45,474 bases of DNA from Bacteroidia bacterium (GTDB lineage Bacteria; Bacteroidota; Bacteroidia; Flavobacteriales_E; Vicingaceae). Both the position numbers and the translations under genes were made by a program. Each line of letters begins with the position of its first letter. Positions within the stretch are counted from its first letter, which is position 1. The stretch covers positions 1-45,474 of the forward strand of contig JAUIGQ010000006.1 of NCBI GenBank assembly GCA_030429925.1, given 5' to 3'. Shown in pieces: positions 22,752 to 31,388 of the stretch. A model generated the notes under the pieces. The model was not told the origin of the DNA. It saw nothing but the letters and a program-made list of their open reading frames with translations, and did not search any database.

Positions 22752-22764
22752 ATTTCTAACCTAA

Positions 22765-23652
22765 ATGAAAGAAATCACAAATTGCCCTATTTGCGAAAAG
22801 GGAGATTTTAATTCCAATATAGTTTGTAAAGACTACACTGTTAGCTCTGAAGAATTCAAGATCGACCAGTGTGAAAATTGCGAATTTAGGTTTACCAATC
22901 CTGTACCGGTAGAATCTGAAATAGGGAAGTATTACGAATCAGAAGACTATATATCACATAGTAATACCTCTAAGGATCTAATCAGTAAAATCTATCAAGC
23001 AGCAAGAAAATCTGCCCTCAAAAAGAAACATCAATTAGTGAGTAGCAGGGTAGAGGGAAATAAGTTATTGGATATTGGTTGCGGTACCGGAGATTTTATG
23101 GCACACTGCAAGTCTAACAATTTGATTGTCAGCGGTATAGAGCCGTCAGATACAGCTAGATCCTTTGCTATAGAACAGCACTCTCTTGAAGTTTTTAAGG
23201 AAGATCAATTGCAAAAATGGACAGACGGCTCCTTTGATATCATTACACTTTGGCATGTGCTAGAGCATGTGTATCCGTTAAATGAAAGGGTGAAAGAAAT
23301 TAAGCGCTTACTTACAGACAATGGAAAAGCATTTATTGCCGTGCCTAATTGTGAATCCCTTGATGCTAAGATATACCGGGAATACTGGGCAGCTTATGAT
23401 GTTCCGCGTCATCTATACCATTTCAGGAAAGAAAATATGACTCAATTATGGGAAAAGCATGGCTGTCAAGTTGAAGAAGTATTGCCTATGAAACTTGATT
23501 CCTACTATGTAAGCCTATTGAGTGAGAAATATAAAGGTTCCGGTATCCTAGCCTACCCCAAAGCGTTTATAAGTGGATTGAGGTCTAATCTTAATGCCAA
23601 GAGCACAGGAGATTGGTCTTCTCTGATTTATGTGATCTCTAAGAAAGGGTAG
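22765..23652 (+). CDS. Zinc-ribbon class I SAM-dependent methyltransferase
   Basis: The 295-residue protein begins with a four-cysteine zinc ribbon (Cys7, Cys10, Cys36, Cys39), followed by a methyltransferase domain. The SAM-binding motif is LLDIGCGTGDF near residue 101, and WHVLEHV follows about 55 residues later. The C-terminal part has PRHLYHF, typical of the Methyltransf_23-like group often found with sugar or small-molecule modification. The substrate cannot be read from sequence. It is the last gene of the plus-strand run, 36 bases after mnmG with parS site 2 in the gap, and is followed by two terminators. Confidence 0.85.
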   Translation: MKEITNCPICEKGDFNSNIVCKDYTVSSEEFKIDQCENCEFRFTNPVPVESEIGKYYESEDYISHSNTSKDLISKIYQAARKSALKKKHQLVSSRVEGNKLLDIGCGTGDFMAHCKSNNLIVSGIEPSDTARSFAIEQHSLEVFKEDQLQKWTDGSFDIITLWHVLEHVYPLNERVKEIKRLLTDNGKAFIAVPNCESLDAKIYREYWAAYDVPRHLYHFRKENMTQLWEKHGCQVEEVLPMKLDSYYVSLLSEKYKGSGILAYPKAFISGLRSNLNAKSTGDWSSLIYVISKKG

Positions 23653-23713
23653 GAGTACCAAACTATTTTCGACTGCGCTCATCATTCCTAATCAAAGGTC
23701 GAAGTACCATCCC

Positions 23714-23739
23714 GCATACTTCGTATGCAGGTCTTTTTT
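23714..23739 (+). terminator. Intrinsic terminator, copy 1
   Basis: GCATAC / GTATGC form a 6-bp stem with a TTC loop, followed by AGGTC and six T. It would end the transcript from the methyltransferase gene stopping at 23652. Confidence 0.75.
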
Positions 23740-23826
23740 ATTTCTTCGAGGATTGGCTCACTTCTACGCTATGCTCCGAAGTGCAAGACGCCCATCATTC
23801 CTCATCAAAGGTCAAAATACCATCCC

Positions 23827-23852
23827 GCATACTTCGTATGCAGGTCTTTTTT
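23827..23852 (+). terminator. Intrinsic terminator, copy 2
   Basis: Same hairpin and T run as copy 1, 113 bases downstream. A second, backup stop before the tRNA-Arg gene on the opposite strand. Confidence 0.7.
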
Positions 23853-23892
23853 ATTTCTTCGCTTTTGAAAACAAGTTTTCATCGCTTGAAAT

Positions 23893-23919
23893 AAAAAATC
23901 CCGCTCTATTGAGCGGGAT
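23893..23919 (-). terminator. Intrinsic terminator of tRNA-Arg
   Basis: ATCCCGCTC / GAGCGGGAT form a 9-bp perfect stem with a 4-base loop. On the minus strand it is followed by a run of T and lies 12 bases after the tRNA 3' end. Confidence 0.85.
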
Positions 23920-23930
23920 AATACTCTCTG

Positions 23931-24004
23931 TGACTCCGGAAGGATTCGAACCCTCAACCCTCAGAGCCGAAATCTGATATTCTATCCAGTTGAACTACGG
24001 AGCC
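23931..24004 (-). tRNA. tRNA-Arg (TCG)
   Basis: The 74-base cloverleaf has acceptor arms GGCTCCG and CGGAGTC (one G-U pair), a T-arm with GGTTCGAATCC, and an anticodon loop TTTCGGC giving anticodon TCG. The discriminator is A and CCA is not encoded. A -7 element lies just upstream. Confidence 0.95.
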
Positions 24005-24014
24005 GCAAATGCTG

Positions 24015-24022
24015 CAAATATA
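24015..24022 (-). promoter_or_regulatory. -7 element of tRNA-Arg (TATATTTG)
   Basis: On the minus strand TATATTTG matches TAnnTTTG and ends 10 bases before the tRNA 5' end. No -33 TTG at the usual spacing. It is divergent from the porZ promoter 24 bases away. Confidence 0.55.
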
Positions 24023-24046
24023 GACCTTATAGAGGCAATAAAAGTA

Positions 24047-24054
24047 TACTTTTG
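24047..24054 (+). promoter_or_regulatory. -7 element of porZ-recO (TACTTTTG)
   Basis: TACTTTTG matches TAnnTTTG and ends 16 bases before the porZ ATG at 24071. It supports that start over an in-frame codon at 23990, which lies inside tRNA-Arg. Confidence 0.6.
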
Positions 24055-24070
24055 GGGTTATTCAATCTAT

Positions 24071-26419
24071 ATGAAACACACCCTAACCCTTCTGGCTGCA
24101 ATATTTATTTCATTGATATGCTATAGTCAAGAAGAAATACTAAAAAAGCCCATTGGCAGTTGGACTGAATATCTTCCTTTCCAAAAGGGCACATCCATTG
24201 ACAACTCCTCTAATCTGTTATTCTGCGGTACTACTACCGGACTTTTTACAGTTGACATATCCGACAATTCTATAACGCGCTACTCTACAGTGAATAGGTT
24301 GAATGAAATTCGTGTTAACTCGGTTAATTACTCTTCACACCAAAATGCACTTTTGGTAGTATATGATAATATGAATATTGATATACTGAAAGGAGACGTT
24401 ACTGTTAATATCCCATCTATCAAAGAGGCTTCTATACCAAGTAAGTTCTTAAACCAAGTTTTTCTTAAAAACCAGTACGCCTATCTATCAACAGGGTTTG
24501 GAATCGTTAAGCTTGATATCTCAAAGAATGAGATCTCTGAGACCTATCAGTTTGCTTCCGGAGGTGGAGAGATCAACGTAAATTCAACCTTTGTTGATGA
24601 AAGTAATATATATGCAGCAACCAACCAAGGATTATACATAGCTGATCTTAATTCAAATCTTCTTGACTTTAATAACTGGTCACTTTATAGTACCAATGGA
24701 AGAACAAGCTTTATTGACATCTTTTACTTTAACTCTCTGATTCATGTAGTCTATGATCGACAAAATAGCGACACAGTCTTTACCTTAGAGAACAACACCT
24801 TAGTGCCACAAAATCGATTTTCAGGAAGGAACTTTCTGGACCAAAAAGTAAGGGGAGATAGATTGCTTTATGTAACCGGGGCTGGTGTAAGGATATTCGA
24901 CCAGCAGTATCAAGTGTTATTGAATTTTAAACCTCCCTTAGGAAACTTGAGAGATATAACTTTCAATGGTTCTAAGGTATTTATTATCAACTCATTTCAT
25001 CCATTGCTAGAATATAACTATAACGGAGATGAAGTGGCTCAGAGAAGACCAGAAGGCCCCTTTGAAGAAAATATATATGACCTAGACGCTAACAATGGCG
25101 TACTATGGGCTGTACCGGGTGGATACGATCAATCCATCAATAACCTATACAGACCAGGCAGGGTATACAAATATTCCAATGGAGAATGGGACAATTATAT
25201 AGATTTTGGGGTTCCTTCTTTAAATGGTACTTATGACATTCTAAGTGTTACCAGCAATCCAAATAATCCCGAAGAAGTATATATGGGTTGTTGGGGTAAT
25301 GGTTTGATCGAGTATAAGGGAGGTCTCCCTTTTAAGATATACAATCACACCAATTCCATATTAAAAGATCGATTACTGAGGCCTACCTGGGTAGCCATCG
25401 GAGAAACCGCCTATGATGCCGATGGAAATTTATGGATCGTCAATTCCTATACTACGAGCTTATTATCAGTTAAGACCGCCGATAATAAATGGTATCAGTT
25501 TGACTTTAGTAATATAAGACCGGTAAATCAGGAAGCTACTCTTGATGCCGGTCAAGAAACTGCTGCGACTGAAATTGCTATTACTGAATCGGGGCTCATA
25601 TTTGTGTCTCTTGCTTTTGAAAATCATATTTTGGTATTCGACCACAACAACACTCTTTCGAACCCCTCAGATGACTCCTTTATGGTGTTAAAACAAGGAG
25701 AGGGGTCTGGCAATGTTCCGGGTATTAGAGGTATTACTTTAGATCTCGATCTAGAGAATCAATTATGGATAGGAACTTCAGATGGAATAGCTGTTCAATA
25801 CAATCCTGACAATATTTTTCAGATCAGCAAAGCCGATAGAGATTTTGAAAGAATACTCTTAGATGATGGAGAAAATGTTGAGATCCTATTGAGTGGAACA
25901 GAAATAACAGATATAGAAACAGATGGAGCCAATAGAAAGTGGGTTTCTACAAATGGATCAGGAGTGTATTTGTTTTCTCCTGATGGGAAAGAAGAGATCT
26001 TGCACTATACAACCGATAACAGCCCACTGTTCTCTAATAATATTCTAGCCCTTGCTATTGACAATGAAAACGGCGAAGTATACATGGCAACTGCAGGTGG
26101 ACTAATTTCCTATCGATCAGATGTTGTTTCAGGCAAAGAAGATCTCAACGATATTCAGATATTCCCAAATCCTGTAAGAGAAGATTATCAAGGTTCTATC
26201 GCTATAGACGGACTGATCGACAAAACAAGGGTTAAGATCACCGACATTGAAGGAAGATTGGTAAATGAGATCGAATCACAAGGAGGAAGAGCATTATGGA
26301 ACGGAAAGAATTTCAATGGTGAAAGGGTTAGCACTGGGGTTTACCTCGTATTCAGCAGCGCTCTAAATGAAAAAGAGAGCCTGAAAACCGCTATCGGCAA
26401 AATTCTCTTTATTCGCTAA
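24071..26419 (+). CDS. porZ: Type IX secretion system component PorZ
   Basis: The 782-residue protein has a signal peptide (MKHTLTLLAAIFISLICYSQ). Two propeller-like regions follow, with repeated IWxGTSDGI, KWVSTNGSGVYLF and GEVYMATAGGLISYR-type blades. The C-terminal ~80 residues, from IFPNPVRED through DIEGRLV to GVYLV, are a T9SS type A sorting domain. P. gingivalis PorZ has the same length and layout; there it is part of the surface attachment complex that anchors T9SS cargo. The N-terminal segment with W(T)EYLPF and GLFTVD agrees with the PorZ N-terminal domain. recO follows after one base, an arrangement I recall from other Bacteroidota. This links the window to T9SS export. Confidence 0.88.
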   Translation: MKHTLTLLAAIFISLICYSQEEILKKPIGSWTEYLPFQKGTSIDNSSNLLFCGTTTGLFTVDISDNSITRYSTVNRLNEIRVNSVNYSSHQNALLVVYDNMNIDILKGDVTVNIPSIKEASIPSKFLNQVFLKNQYAYLSTGFGIVKLDISKNEISETYQFASGGGEINVNSTFVDESNIYAATNQGLYIADLNSNLLDFNNWSLYSTNGRTSFIDIFYFNSLIHVVYDRQNSDTVFTLENNTLVPQNRFSGRNFLDQKVRGDRLLYVTGAGVRIFDQQYQVLLNFKPPLGNLRDITFNGSKVFIINSFHPLLEYNYNGDEVAQRRPEGPFEENIYDLDANNGVLWAVPGGYDQSINNLYRPGRVYKYSNGEWDNYIDFGVPSLNGTYDILSVTSNPNNPEEVYMGCWGNGLIEYKGGLPFKIYNHTNSILKDRLLRPTWVAIGETAYDADGNLWIVNSYTTSLLSVKTADNKWYQFDFSNIRPVNQEATLDAGQETAATEIAITESGLIFVSLAFENHILVFDHNNTLSNPSDDSFMVLKQGEGSGNVPGIRGITLDLDLENQLWIGTSDGIAVQYNPDNIFQISKADRDFERILLDDGENVEILLSGTEITDIETDGANRKWVSTNGSGVYLFSPDGKEEILHYTTDNSPLFSNNILALAIDNENGEVYMATAGGLISYRSDVVSGKEDLNDIQIFPNPVREDYQGSIAIDGLIDKTRVKITDIEGRLVNEIESQGGRALWNGKNFNGERVSTGVYLVFSSALNEKESLKTAIGKILFIR

Positions 26420-26420
26420 A

Positions 26421-27059
26421 ATGTCGGGCAAACAAGAAGGCATTGTACTCTCTAAGCTACAGTATGGTGACTCAACCCTGATTATTGACTTCTATAGCAG
26501 AGAAGGAGGGAGGACCACCTTTAGTGCTTACACTTCTAGAAAAAAGAACAATAAATTCTATTACTCACCCCTCAACTTACTTAGCGTTGATCTATACAAA
26601 TCACAAAAAGGAAAACACCTTAGGTTAAAAGAAGTCAACAGCCTTTTGAATGATCAATTGATCAGCCGAGATAGTGAGATACACGCCATTAGGTACTTCC
26701 TGGCGGAGTTCTTGAAAAAAACCCTGACTCATGAAGAAGCCGATGAACAGCTTTATAGCTATCTGAAAGAAAGTATTGTTGGATTGTATGATTGTGAATC
26801 TAAGAGCCTATATCTGCTAGAATTCCTAGAATCTCTTTCACCATACCTTGGATTTGACCTTTCTGAACTACAATCCGAGAATGGACAATTAAGAGACTTT
26901 GGGTTCTATCTTAAAGAGGATGAGTTAAAAAGCTTGTCACAAGCTAAAAAGGGAAATAAAAAAGCCTACTTAAACGCTTTATTGAGCTTCTATGGACAAC
27001 AATTCGAAGGAGTTGCCGATCTGAAGTCGAAATCTATTCTTGCTGAGATATTCTCTTGA
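26421..27059 (+). CDS. recO: DNA repair protein RecO
   Basis: The 212-residue protein has the RecO N-terminal OB-fold signature (EGIVLSKLQYGDSTLIIDFYSREGG) and the helical C-terminal part with LAEFLKKTL and LLEFLESLSPYLGFDL. RecO anneals single-stranded DNA and helps load RecA with RecR. The CxxC zinc-finger pairs found in many RecO proteins are missing; only one Cys (in YDCESKS) is seen. It starts one base after the porZ stop and is probably co-transcribed with it. Its last 26 bases overlap the convergent DUF4837 gene. Confidence 0.88.
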   Translation: MSGKQEGIVLSKLQYGDSTLIIDFYSREGGRTTFSAYTSRKKNNKFYYSPLNLLSVDLYKSQKGKHLRLKEVNSLLNDQLISRDSEIHAIRYFLAEFLKKTLTHEEADEQLYSYLKESIVGLYDCESKSLYLLEFLESLSPYLGFDLSELQSENGQLRDFGFYLKEDELKSLSQAKKGNKKAYLNALLSFYGQQFEGVADLKSKSILAEIFS

Positions 27060-28062
27060 TATCAACTGATTTGATCATTGCCTCCAGCTCTCTTAAATAT
27101 TCTCTCTTATTGAACTTTGGGGCATAGACAAATCCATCTAGATTGATCACCTTCTTGTTTTCTTTATCTAAGAAAGTATAATGAATGAAAGGTCCTCCCA
27201 TAAAATCATTCTTCATATTCCATAGACCTTTGTACTCAATAACATACCTGTTCAGCATATTGATCTCTCTGCTTATTGGCTTGAACTCCTTATACACCTG
27301 CATATAGGAGCTGTCTCTTACACCTTCTATCATCTTCTTGGTGTGTTCGTCTCTTTGCTCGATCATGTAGGAGGCACTAAAAGTAGAGTCTGAAGAATAG
27401 GGAAAGGTATAAAACAACAACCCTTGTATGATCTGATGCTCTCCAACCCTCTTCTCTTTTTTTAGCCAGAAATGATCTGAACCGTTCTCCATCATTATAA
27501 AGGCAGGAGGTATTAATATATCCAAGCCATACTTCTCTTTGATCTCAGCCATCAGGTCCTTTTCCGGCTTGATCTTAAATTGAGAATTGAGTCTTTTCAA
27601 TTCTTCTTCATTATAATAGTCTCTTATTGTTTGGGTGTTTTTTTCAAGCATTCTTAAGACAGACTCCTCTGAGTCAGCGTAAACATTGATCAATAATTGA
27701 TCTTTTGCCCAAACATTCCTATCCACCTTGATCTTATTGGTGTGCTTAGAATCCATTGAAACCTTGAAAAGGTTTCTGCTTCTCTTTAAGATTGACTTAA
27801 AGTTATAAGGATCAACCGTTGACATTCGGAACATTGCTTCTCTTTGAGGAGTTGCTTCTAGAGCCTGCAAGAATATTTCATCAAGCTTTTGGCCAACTGC
27901 TCCATTATTTAAAGAAGAATCTACCACCACTAATATTTCTCCATACTTTCCCGAGCTAGACGGCAAAACCTCAGAGGATGAATCAGCTCCATGCTTGCAC
28001 GAAATAATACCGAAAGAGAACAGTAAAGCAGTTAGAAATATATGTGATATCCTCTTATCCAA
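27034..28062 (-). CDS. DUF4837 family lipoprotein
   Basis: This 342-residue protein starts with a lipoprotein signal ending at Cys22 (SFGIISC), so it should be membrane-anchored on the periplasmic side. The rest resembles DUF4837 proteins of Bacteroidota, with GKYGEILVVVD near residue 38, RNLFKV, and GLWNMKNDFMGGPFIHY towards the end. No catalytic residues are evident. The start codon is TTG at 28062, overlapping the end of the lytic transglycosylase gene by 8 bases; no ATG is available before the signal peptide. It is the last gene of the tatA-gatA run and may act in the cell envelope with the transglycosylase, though that is only inferred from position. Confidence 0.82.
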   Translation of the reverse strand: MDKRISHIFLTALLFSFGIISCKHGADSSSEVLPSSSGKYGEILVVVDSSLNNGAVGQKLDEIFLQALEATPQREAMFRMSTVDPYNFKSILKRSRNLFKVSMDSKHTNKIKVDRNVWAKDQLLINVYADSEESVLRMLEKNTQTIRDYYNEEELKRLNSQFKIKPEKDLMAEIKEKYGLDILIPPAFIMMENGSDHFWLKKEKRVGEHQIIQGLLFYTFPYSSDSTFSASYMIEQRDEHTKKMIEGVRDSSYMQVYKEFKPISREINMLNRYVIEYKGLWNMKNDFMGGPFIHYTFLDKENKKVINLDGFVYAPKFNKREYLRELEAMIKSVDIKRISQQE

Positions 28063-29563
28063 TTTCTTTAACTTTTACCTGCATACCCGGTTTTAGTCTG
28101 CGAAAGTTAATTCCACTGTTTAATCTTTTTAGATCATTCACGGTCGTATTCTCATAGTACTTTGCAATATCCCAAAGAGTATCTCCTCTCTTAACAGTGT
28201 GAAACTGGTACTTGCCTTTTTCCGAAACATCAGTCGGGGTGTTCGACTTCTGCGGTTCTGCTTTAGCAACTACAGTAGTTGGTTTGACTGGGGGTTGACC
28301 GGCTTTTGTATAAATGATCAATTTATCTCCAGGATTGATCCTGGTAGAATACAGGTTGTTCCACTCCATCAAACTCCTTACAGAAACATGATGCTTTTCT
28401 GCTATATAGCCTAAAAACTCACCACTTCTTACATAATGTGTTATAGATGGAGGCAGGTCTGGTTGTACTTCAATGCCGGCAAGACTGTCTGCTATTTCCT
28501 TTTTTCTGATATCGGCAAAGATTGCTCTCTCATTGTTCAAGTAGATACCGATCAATTCAGTAGGAAGACATAAGGGCATTGCTTTATTTGTTTTTGGAAT
28601 GAAAGCATGTTTGTATTGTGGGTTGTAGAAAGCGATCTCCTCTTGAGAAATATCTAAATAAGAAGAAATTCTATCAAAGCTCATCGCCCTGCTTAAGTAA
28701 ATGGTATCTGTATCGAACAAACAGCTGTTCACCTCTTTAGGATATAGGTTATGCTCTTCGGGGTAGCTCATCATATAGTTCACAGCTATGAAAGCTGGGA
28801 CATAGCCTCTTGTTTCTCTGGGCAAGTACCTTCTGATCTTCCAATAATCCTTAACACCTCCAGACCTTCTTATGGCCTTGTTAACATTACCGGGGCCGCT
28901 ATTATATGCAGCCAACACCAAGCTCCAATCCCCATAAAGTTTATAGAGGTCACTCATATATTGGCAAGCTGCTCTAGTCGCCTTGTATGGATCCATCCTT
29001 TCATCATAGTAAGAAGTAACATTCAATCCGTACATTTTTCCTGTTCTATACATAAACTGCCATAAGCCCTGGGCACCAACCCTTGATCTTGCAGAAGGGC
29101 TTAAAGCTGATTCTACAACGGCTAAGTACTTTAGCTCTAAAGGCATCTGAAACTCGTCCAGGGTTTCTTCAAACATTGGAAAATAGCGAGGAGCCAGACC
29201 CAATACGGATCTGCTTAGATCTCTTTTCTTATTAACATATAGATTGATAAAGGCTTTAGTATGCTCATTGTATCTCAGATCAAATGGACTTTGATCATTC
29301 AGCACTTTTAACCTTAGCTCAATAATAGAATCATTCAAGGCCAGAACGCTATCCATTGGAAAGATCCCCAGGGTGTCTTCCATAAATGAGAAGGATCGAT
29401 AGTACTTCTGAGCCATTATGCTGTCGATCATTTCAAGCACAGCATCATCACTATTCAGCGCAAATGTGCTGTCGCTTTTTGACACTTCATGATCAGTTGA
29501 GTTGGAGGCAAATGAAGCAAGTGAGATGCTTATGGCCAGAATAAATACGAGAGTTCTTTTCAT
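28055..29563 (-). CDS. Lytic transglycosylase with two LysM domains (MltD-like)
   Basis: The 502-residue protein has a signal peptide (MKRTLVFILAISISLASFA), an SLT domain at about 125-280 and two C-terminal LysM domains. The catalytic Glu lies in LAVVESALSPSARS near residue 152, followed by GLWQFM and AAYNSGPGNV, the standard SLT motifs. LysM1 begins ITHYVRSGEF and LysM2 begins YQFHTVKRGDTLWDIA. It should cleave peptidoglycan between MurNAc and GlcNAc in the periplasm. It is 78 bases downstream of gatA, with a possible promoter at 29632-29639, and overlaps the DUF4837 gene by 8 bases. Confidence 0.93.
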   Translation of the reverse strand: MKRTLVFILAISISLASFASNSTDHEVSKSDSTFALNSDDAVLEMIDSIMAQKYYRSFSFMEDTLGIFPMDSVLALNDSIIELRLKVLNDQSPFDLRYNEHTKAFINLYVNKKRDLSRSVLGLAPRYFPMFEETLDEFQMPLELKYLAVVESALSPSARSRVGAQGLWQFMYRTGKMYGLNVTSYYDERMDPYKATRAACQYMSDLYKLYGDWSLVLAAYNSGPGNVNKAIRRSGGVKDYWKIRRYLPRETRGYVPAFIAVNYMMSYPEEHNLYPKEVNSCLFDTDTIYLSRAMSFDRISSYLDISQEEIAFYNPQYKHAFIPKTNKAMPLCLPTELIGIYLNNERAIFADIRKKEIADSLAGIEVQPDLPPSITHYVRSGEFLGYIAEKHHVSVRSLMEWNNLYSTRINPGDKLIIYTKAGQPPVKPTTVVAKAEPQKSNTPTDVSEKGKYQFHTVKRGDTLWDIAKYYENTTVNDLKRLNSGINFRRLKPGMQVKVKEIG

Positions 29564-29631
29564 TCTTAAAAACGTTAATATATAAACGTGATTCAGCTAC
29601 GAATGTTGCTGAACGCTAATGTCCACAAAAT

Positions 29632-29639
29632 CAAAACTA
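29632..29639 (-). promoter_or_regulatory. Candidate -7 element (TAGTTTTG) of the transglycosylase gene
   Basis: On the minus strand TAGTTTTG matches TAnnTTTG just after the gatA stop. It gives a leader of about 60 bases, which contains a small TTCAGC/GCTGAA hairpin. No -33 element, so read-through from gatA is also possible. Confidence 0.4.
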
Positions 29640-29641
29640 AA

Positions 29642-31093
29642 CTATGGCTGAATAGCTGCACTTTTGAACGCAGCCGTGTTGATTAGGTAATTTGAAAAGC
29701 TCATTAACTCTTGCTCTTCAAAAGACTTTCCCATCAATTGAATCCCAAATGGCATATGATCAGACTCTCCAAGGGGAAGTGAAATGGATGGAATGCCTGC
29801 TAGATTCGCCTGTACGGTAAAGATGTCTTCTAAATACATCTTTATTGGATCATCTGTTTGCGCGCCAAGATCAAAGGCAGTGTGTGGGGTAGTAGGAGAA
29901 ATAATGAAATCGAATTTATCCAAGATCTCATTGGTTCTATCTTTTACTAGTCTTCGTACTTTTTGAGCCTTTCCAAAATATGCATCGTAGTAGCCTTCGC
30001 TCAAAACATATGTTCCAAGCATTATTCTTCTCTTAACTTCCTTTCCAAAGCCCTCTGTCCGTGACTTTACATAAGTTGTATACAGATCAGTTGCCTCCTT
30101 GCTTCGATGTCCAAAATGAATTCCATCATAGCGTGCTAAATTGGAGGATGCTTCAGCTGTAGATATAACTTGATAGATAGGCACAAGTTGGTCTAGCAGA
30201 TCAAATTTCTCAACCTCCACTTCATGACCTTCTTCTTTAAGAGAATTGATCAACTCTTCCGTTCTGCTTTTAACTTCTTTGCTTAATCCTTCATGATTCA
30301 AATGAGAGTCAAGGAAGGCAAGTTTGTATTTCTTTTTTTCCGTGGAGAGACTTGCACTATACTTAGGAACCAGCCTGCTGCTGCAGGTACTATCAAACTC
30401 ATCGCCTCCAGAAATAACTTCCATGACCAATGCAATGTCTCTCAGATCAGTTCCCAATGGCCCTATCTGATCCATTGAAGAAGAGTAGGCAACAAGACCA
30501 TGTCTGGAAACCCTTCCATAGGTTGGCTTCAACCCAATTGTTCCAGTAAATGAGGCCGGTTGGCGAATTGAGCCTCCAGTATCTGAACCAAGGGCAATAT
30601 GACAAAGTCCGGCTGCTACAGAAGCCGCTGCGCCACCTGATGACCCACCTGGGGTTTTTGCCGGATTCAAAGGATTCTTGACCGGTCCAAAAAATGAGTT
30701 TTCATTGGATGAGCCCATGGCAAATTCATCACAATTGGTTCTGCCAATGATGATTGCGTCTTCAGCTAACAATCTATCAACTACAGTAGATGAAAAGAGT
30801 GATTCAAATGATTCCAGAATGTGAGATGATGAAGAGACGGTATGACCTTTATAGCATATATTATCCTTGATAGAAACGATCATTCCCGCCAAGGATCCAG
30901 CAGAACCTTCTTGCACTTTCTTGTCAACTTCTTTTGCTTTCTCTAATGCCGAAGTCTCAAAGATTTCCAGAAATATGTTGAAATCATTCTTCGATCTAAT
31001 TTCCTCAATGAGGTCTTTGCATAGATCGAATACCTTCAACTCCCCTTTCAGTAACCTTTCTCTAATATTAGAAAAGGAATCCAACTTGGTCAA
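29642..31093 (-). CDS. gatA: Asp-tRNA(Asn)/Glu-tRNA(Gln) amidotransferase subunit A
   Basis: The 483-residue protein is the amidase subunit that releases ammonia from glutamine for transamidation of mischarged Glu-tRNA(Gln) or Asp-tRNA(Asn). The Ser-cisSer-Lys triad is visible: Lys in MIVSIKDNI near residue 77, the cis-Ser in GGSSGGAAAS, and the nucleophile Ser in TGGSIRQPAS. GRTNCDEFAMGSSNENS also marks the family. gatB and gatC are not in the window. It lies 11 bases after tatA, so the two are probably one operon. Together with gltX it suggests the indirect Gln-tRNA pathway, if no glnS exists elsewhere. Confidence 0.95.
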   Translation of the reverse strand: MTKLDSFSNIRERLLKGELKVFDLCKDLIEEIRSKNDFNIFLEIFETSALEKAKEVDKKVQEGSAGSLAGMIVSIKDNICYKGHTVSSSSHILESFESLFSSTVVDRLLAEDAIIIGRTNCDEFAMGSSNENSFFGPVKNPLNPAKTPGGSSGGAAASVAAGLCHIALGSDTGGSIRQPASFTGTIGLKPTYGRVSRHGLVAYSSSMDQIGPLGTDLRDIALVMEVISGGDEFDSTCSSRLVPKYSASLSTEKKKYKLAFLDSHLNHEGLSKEVKSRTEELINSLKEEGHEVEVEKFDLLDQLVPIYQVISTAEASSNLARYDGIHFGHRSKEATDLYTTYVKSRTEGFGKEVKRRIMLGTYVLSEGYYDAYFGKAQKVRRLVKDRTNEILDKFDFIISPTTPHTAFDLGAQTDDPIKMYLEDIFTVQANLAGIPSISLPLGESDHMPFGIQLMGKSFEEQELMSFSNYLINTAAFKSAAIQP

Positions 31094-31104
31094 AATACTT
31101 TAAT

Positions 31105-31308
31105 TTATGATTTGGAATCGTTTCCTTCTTTGGAATTCTCTTTTTCCTCATTATTGGTTGCATCTTTAAACTCTTTGATGCCTTTTCCAACCCCCTTCAT
31201 TAACTCGGGAATCTTCTTTGCTCCAAATAGTAAAATGACCAAAATAACGATCAATATGATCTGTTGAGGTCCAAACATGCCTGCGTAAACTATGTTCGTT
31301 AGCTCCAT
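31105..31308 (-). CDS. tatA: Twin-arginine translocase subunit TatA/E
   Basis: The 67-residue protein has one N-terminal membrane segment (residues ~10-28, QQIILIVILVILLFG) and an amphipathic helix with the family pattern FGAKKIPELMKGVGKGIKEF, then a charged tail. TatA forms the pore of the Tat system for folded proteins. tatC is not in the window. The ATG at 31308 is preceded by a -7 element. It is the first gene of the tatA-gatA run. Confidence 0.93.
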   Translation of the reverse strand: MELTNIVYAGMFGPQQIILIVILVILLFGAKKIPELMKGVGKGIKEFKDATNNEEKENSKEGNDSKS

Positions 31309-31324
31309 TCGCTTAGATTTAAAG

Positions 31325-31332
31325 CAAAATTA
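31325..31332 (-). promoter_or_regulatory. -7 element of tatA-gatA (TAATTTTG)
   Basis: On the minus strand TAATTTTG matches TAnnTTTG and ends 16 bases before the tatA ATG. It is divergent from the oxidoreductase promoter. Confidence 0.5.
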
Positions 31333-31373
31333 GGCATTTTGGACTCAACGATGTTACATTCTTTAGCAATAGA

Positions 31374-31381
31374 TAAATTTG
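31374..31381 (+). promoter_or_regulatory. -7 element of the FAD oxidoreductase (TAAATTTG)
   Basis: TAAATTTG matches TAnnTTTG and ends only 7 bases before the ATG at 31389. If used, the mRNA would be leaderless or nearly so. Confidence 0.45.
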
Positions 31382-31388
31382 CGCGGAT

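Larger units (their letters stand above)
23676..23861 (+). repeat. Two 73-base direct repeats, each with a terminator
   Basis: Copies 23676-23748 and 23789-23861 match at 69 of 73 bases, with a period of 113 bases. Each contains CATCATTCCT, AAAGGTC and the hairpin GCATACTTCGTATGC followed by a T run. The block lies between the end of the plus-strand operon and tRNA-Arg. It looks like a local duplication of a terminator. The 40-base spacer between the copies is unrelated. Confidence 0.9.

Noticed and set aside
23753-23977. Open frame over the terminator repeats and tRNA-Arg
   Set aside because: It covers repeats, a terminator and the tRNA, with no protein-like features.
23990-24070. Longer porZ start at 23990
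   Set aside because: It lies in tRNA-Arg and upstream of the -7 element; the ATG at 24071 begins a clear signal peptide.
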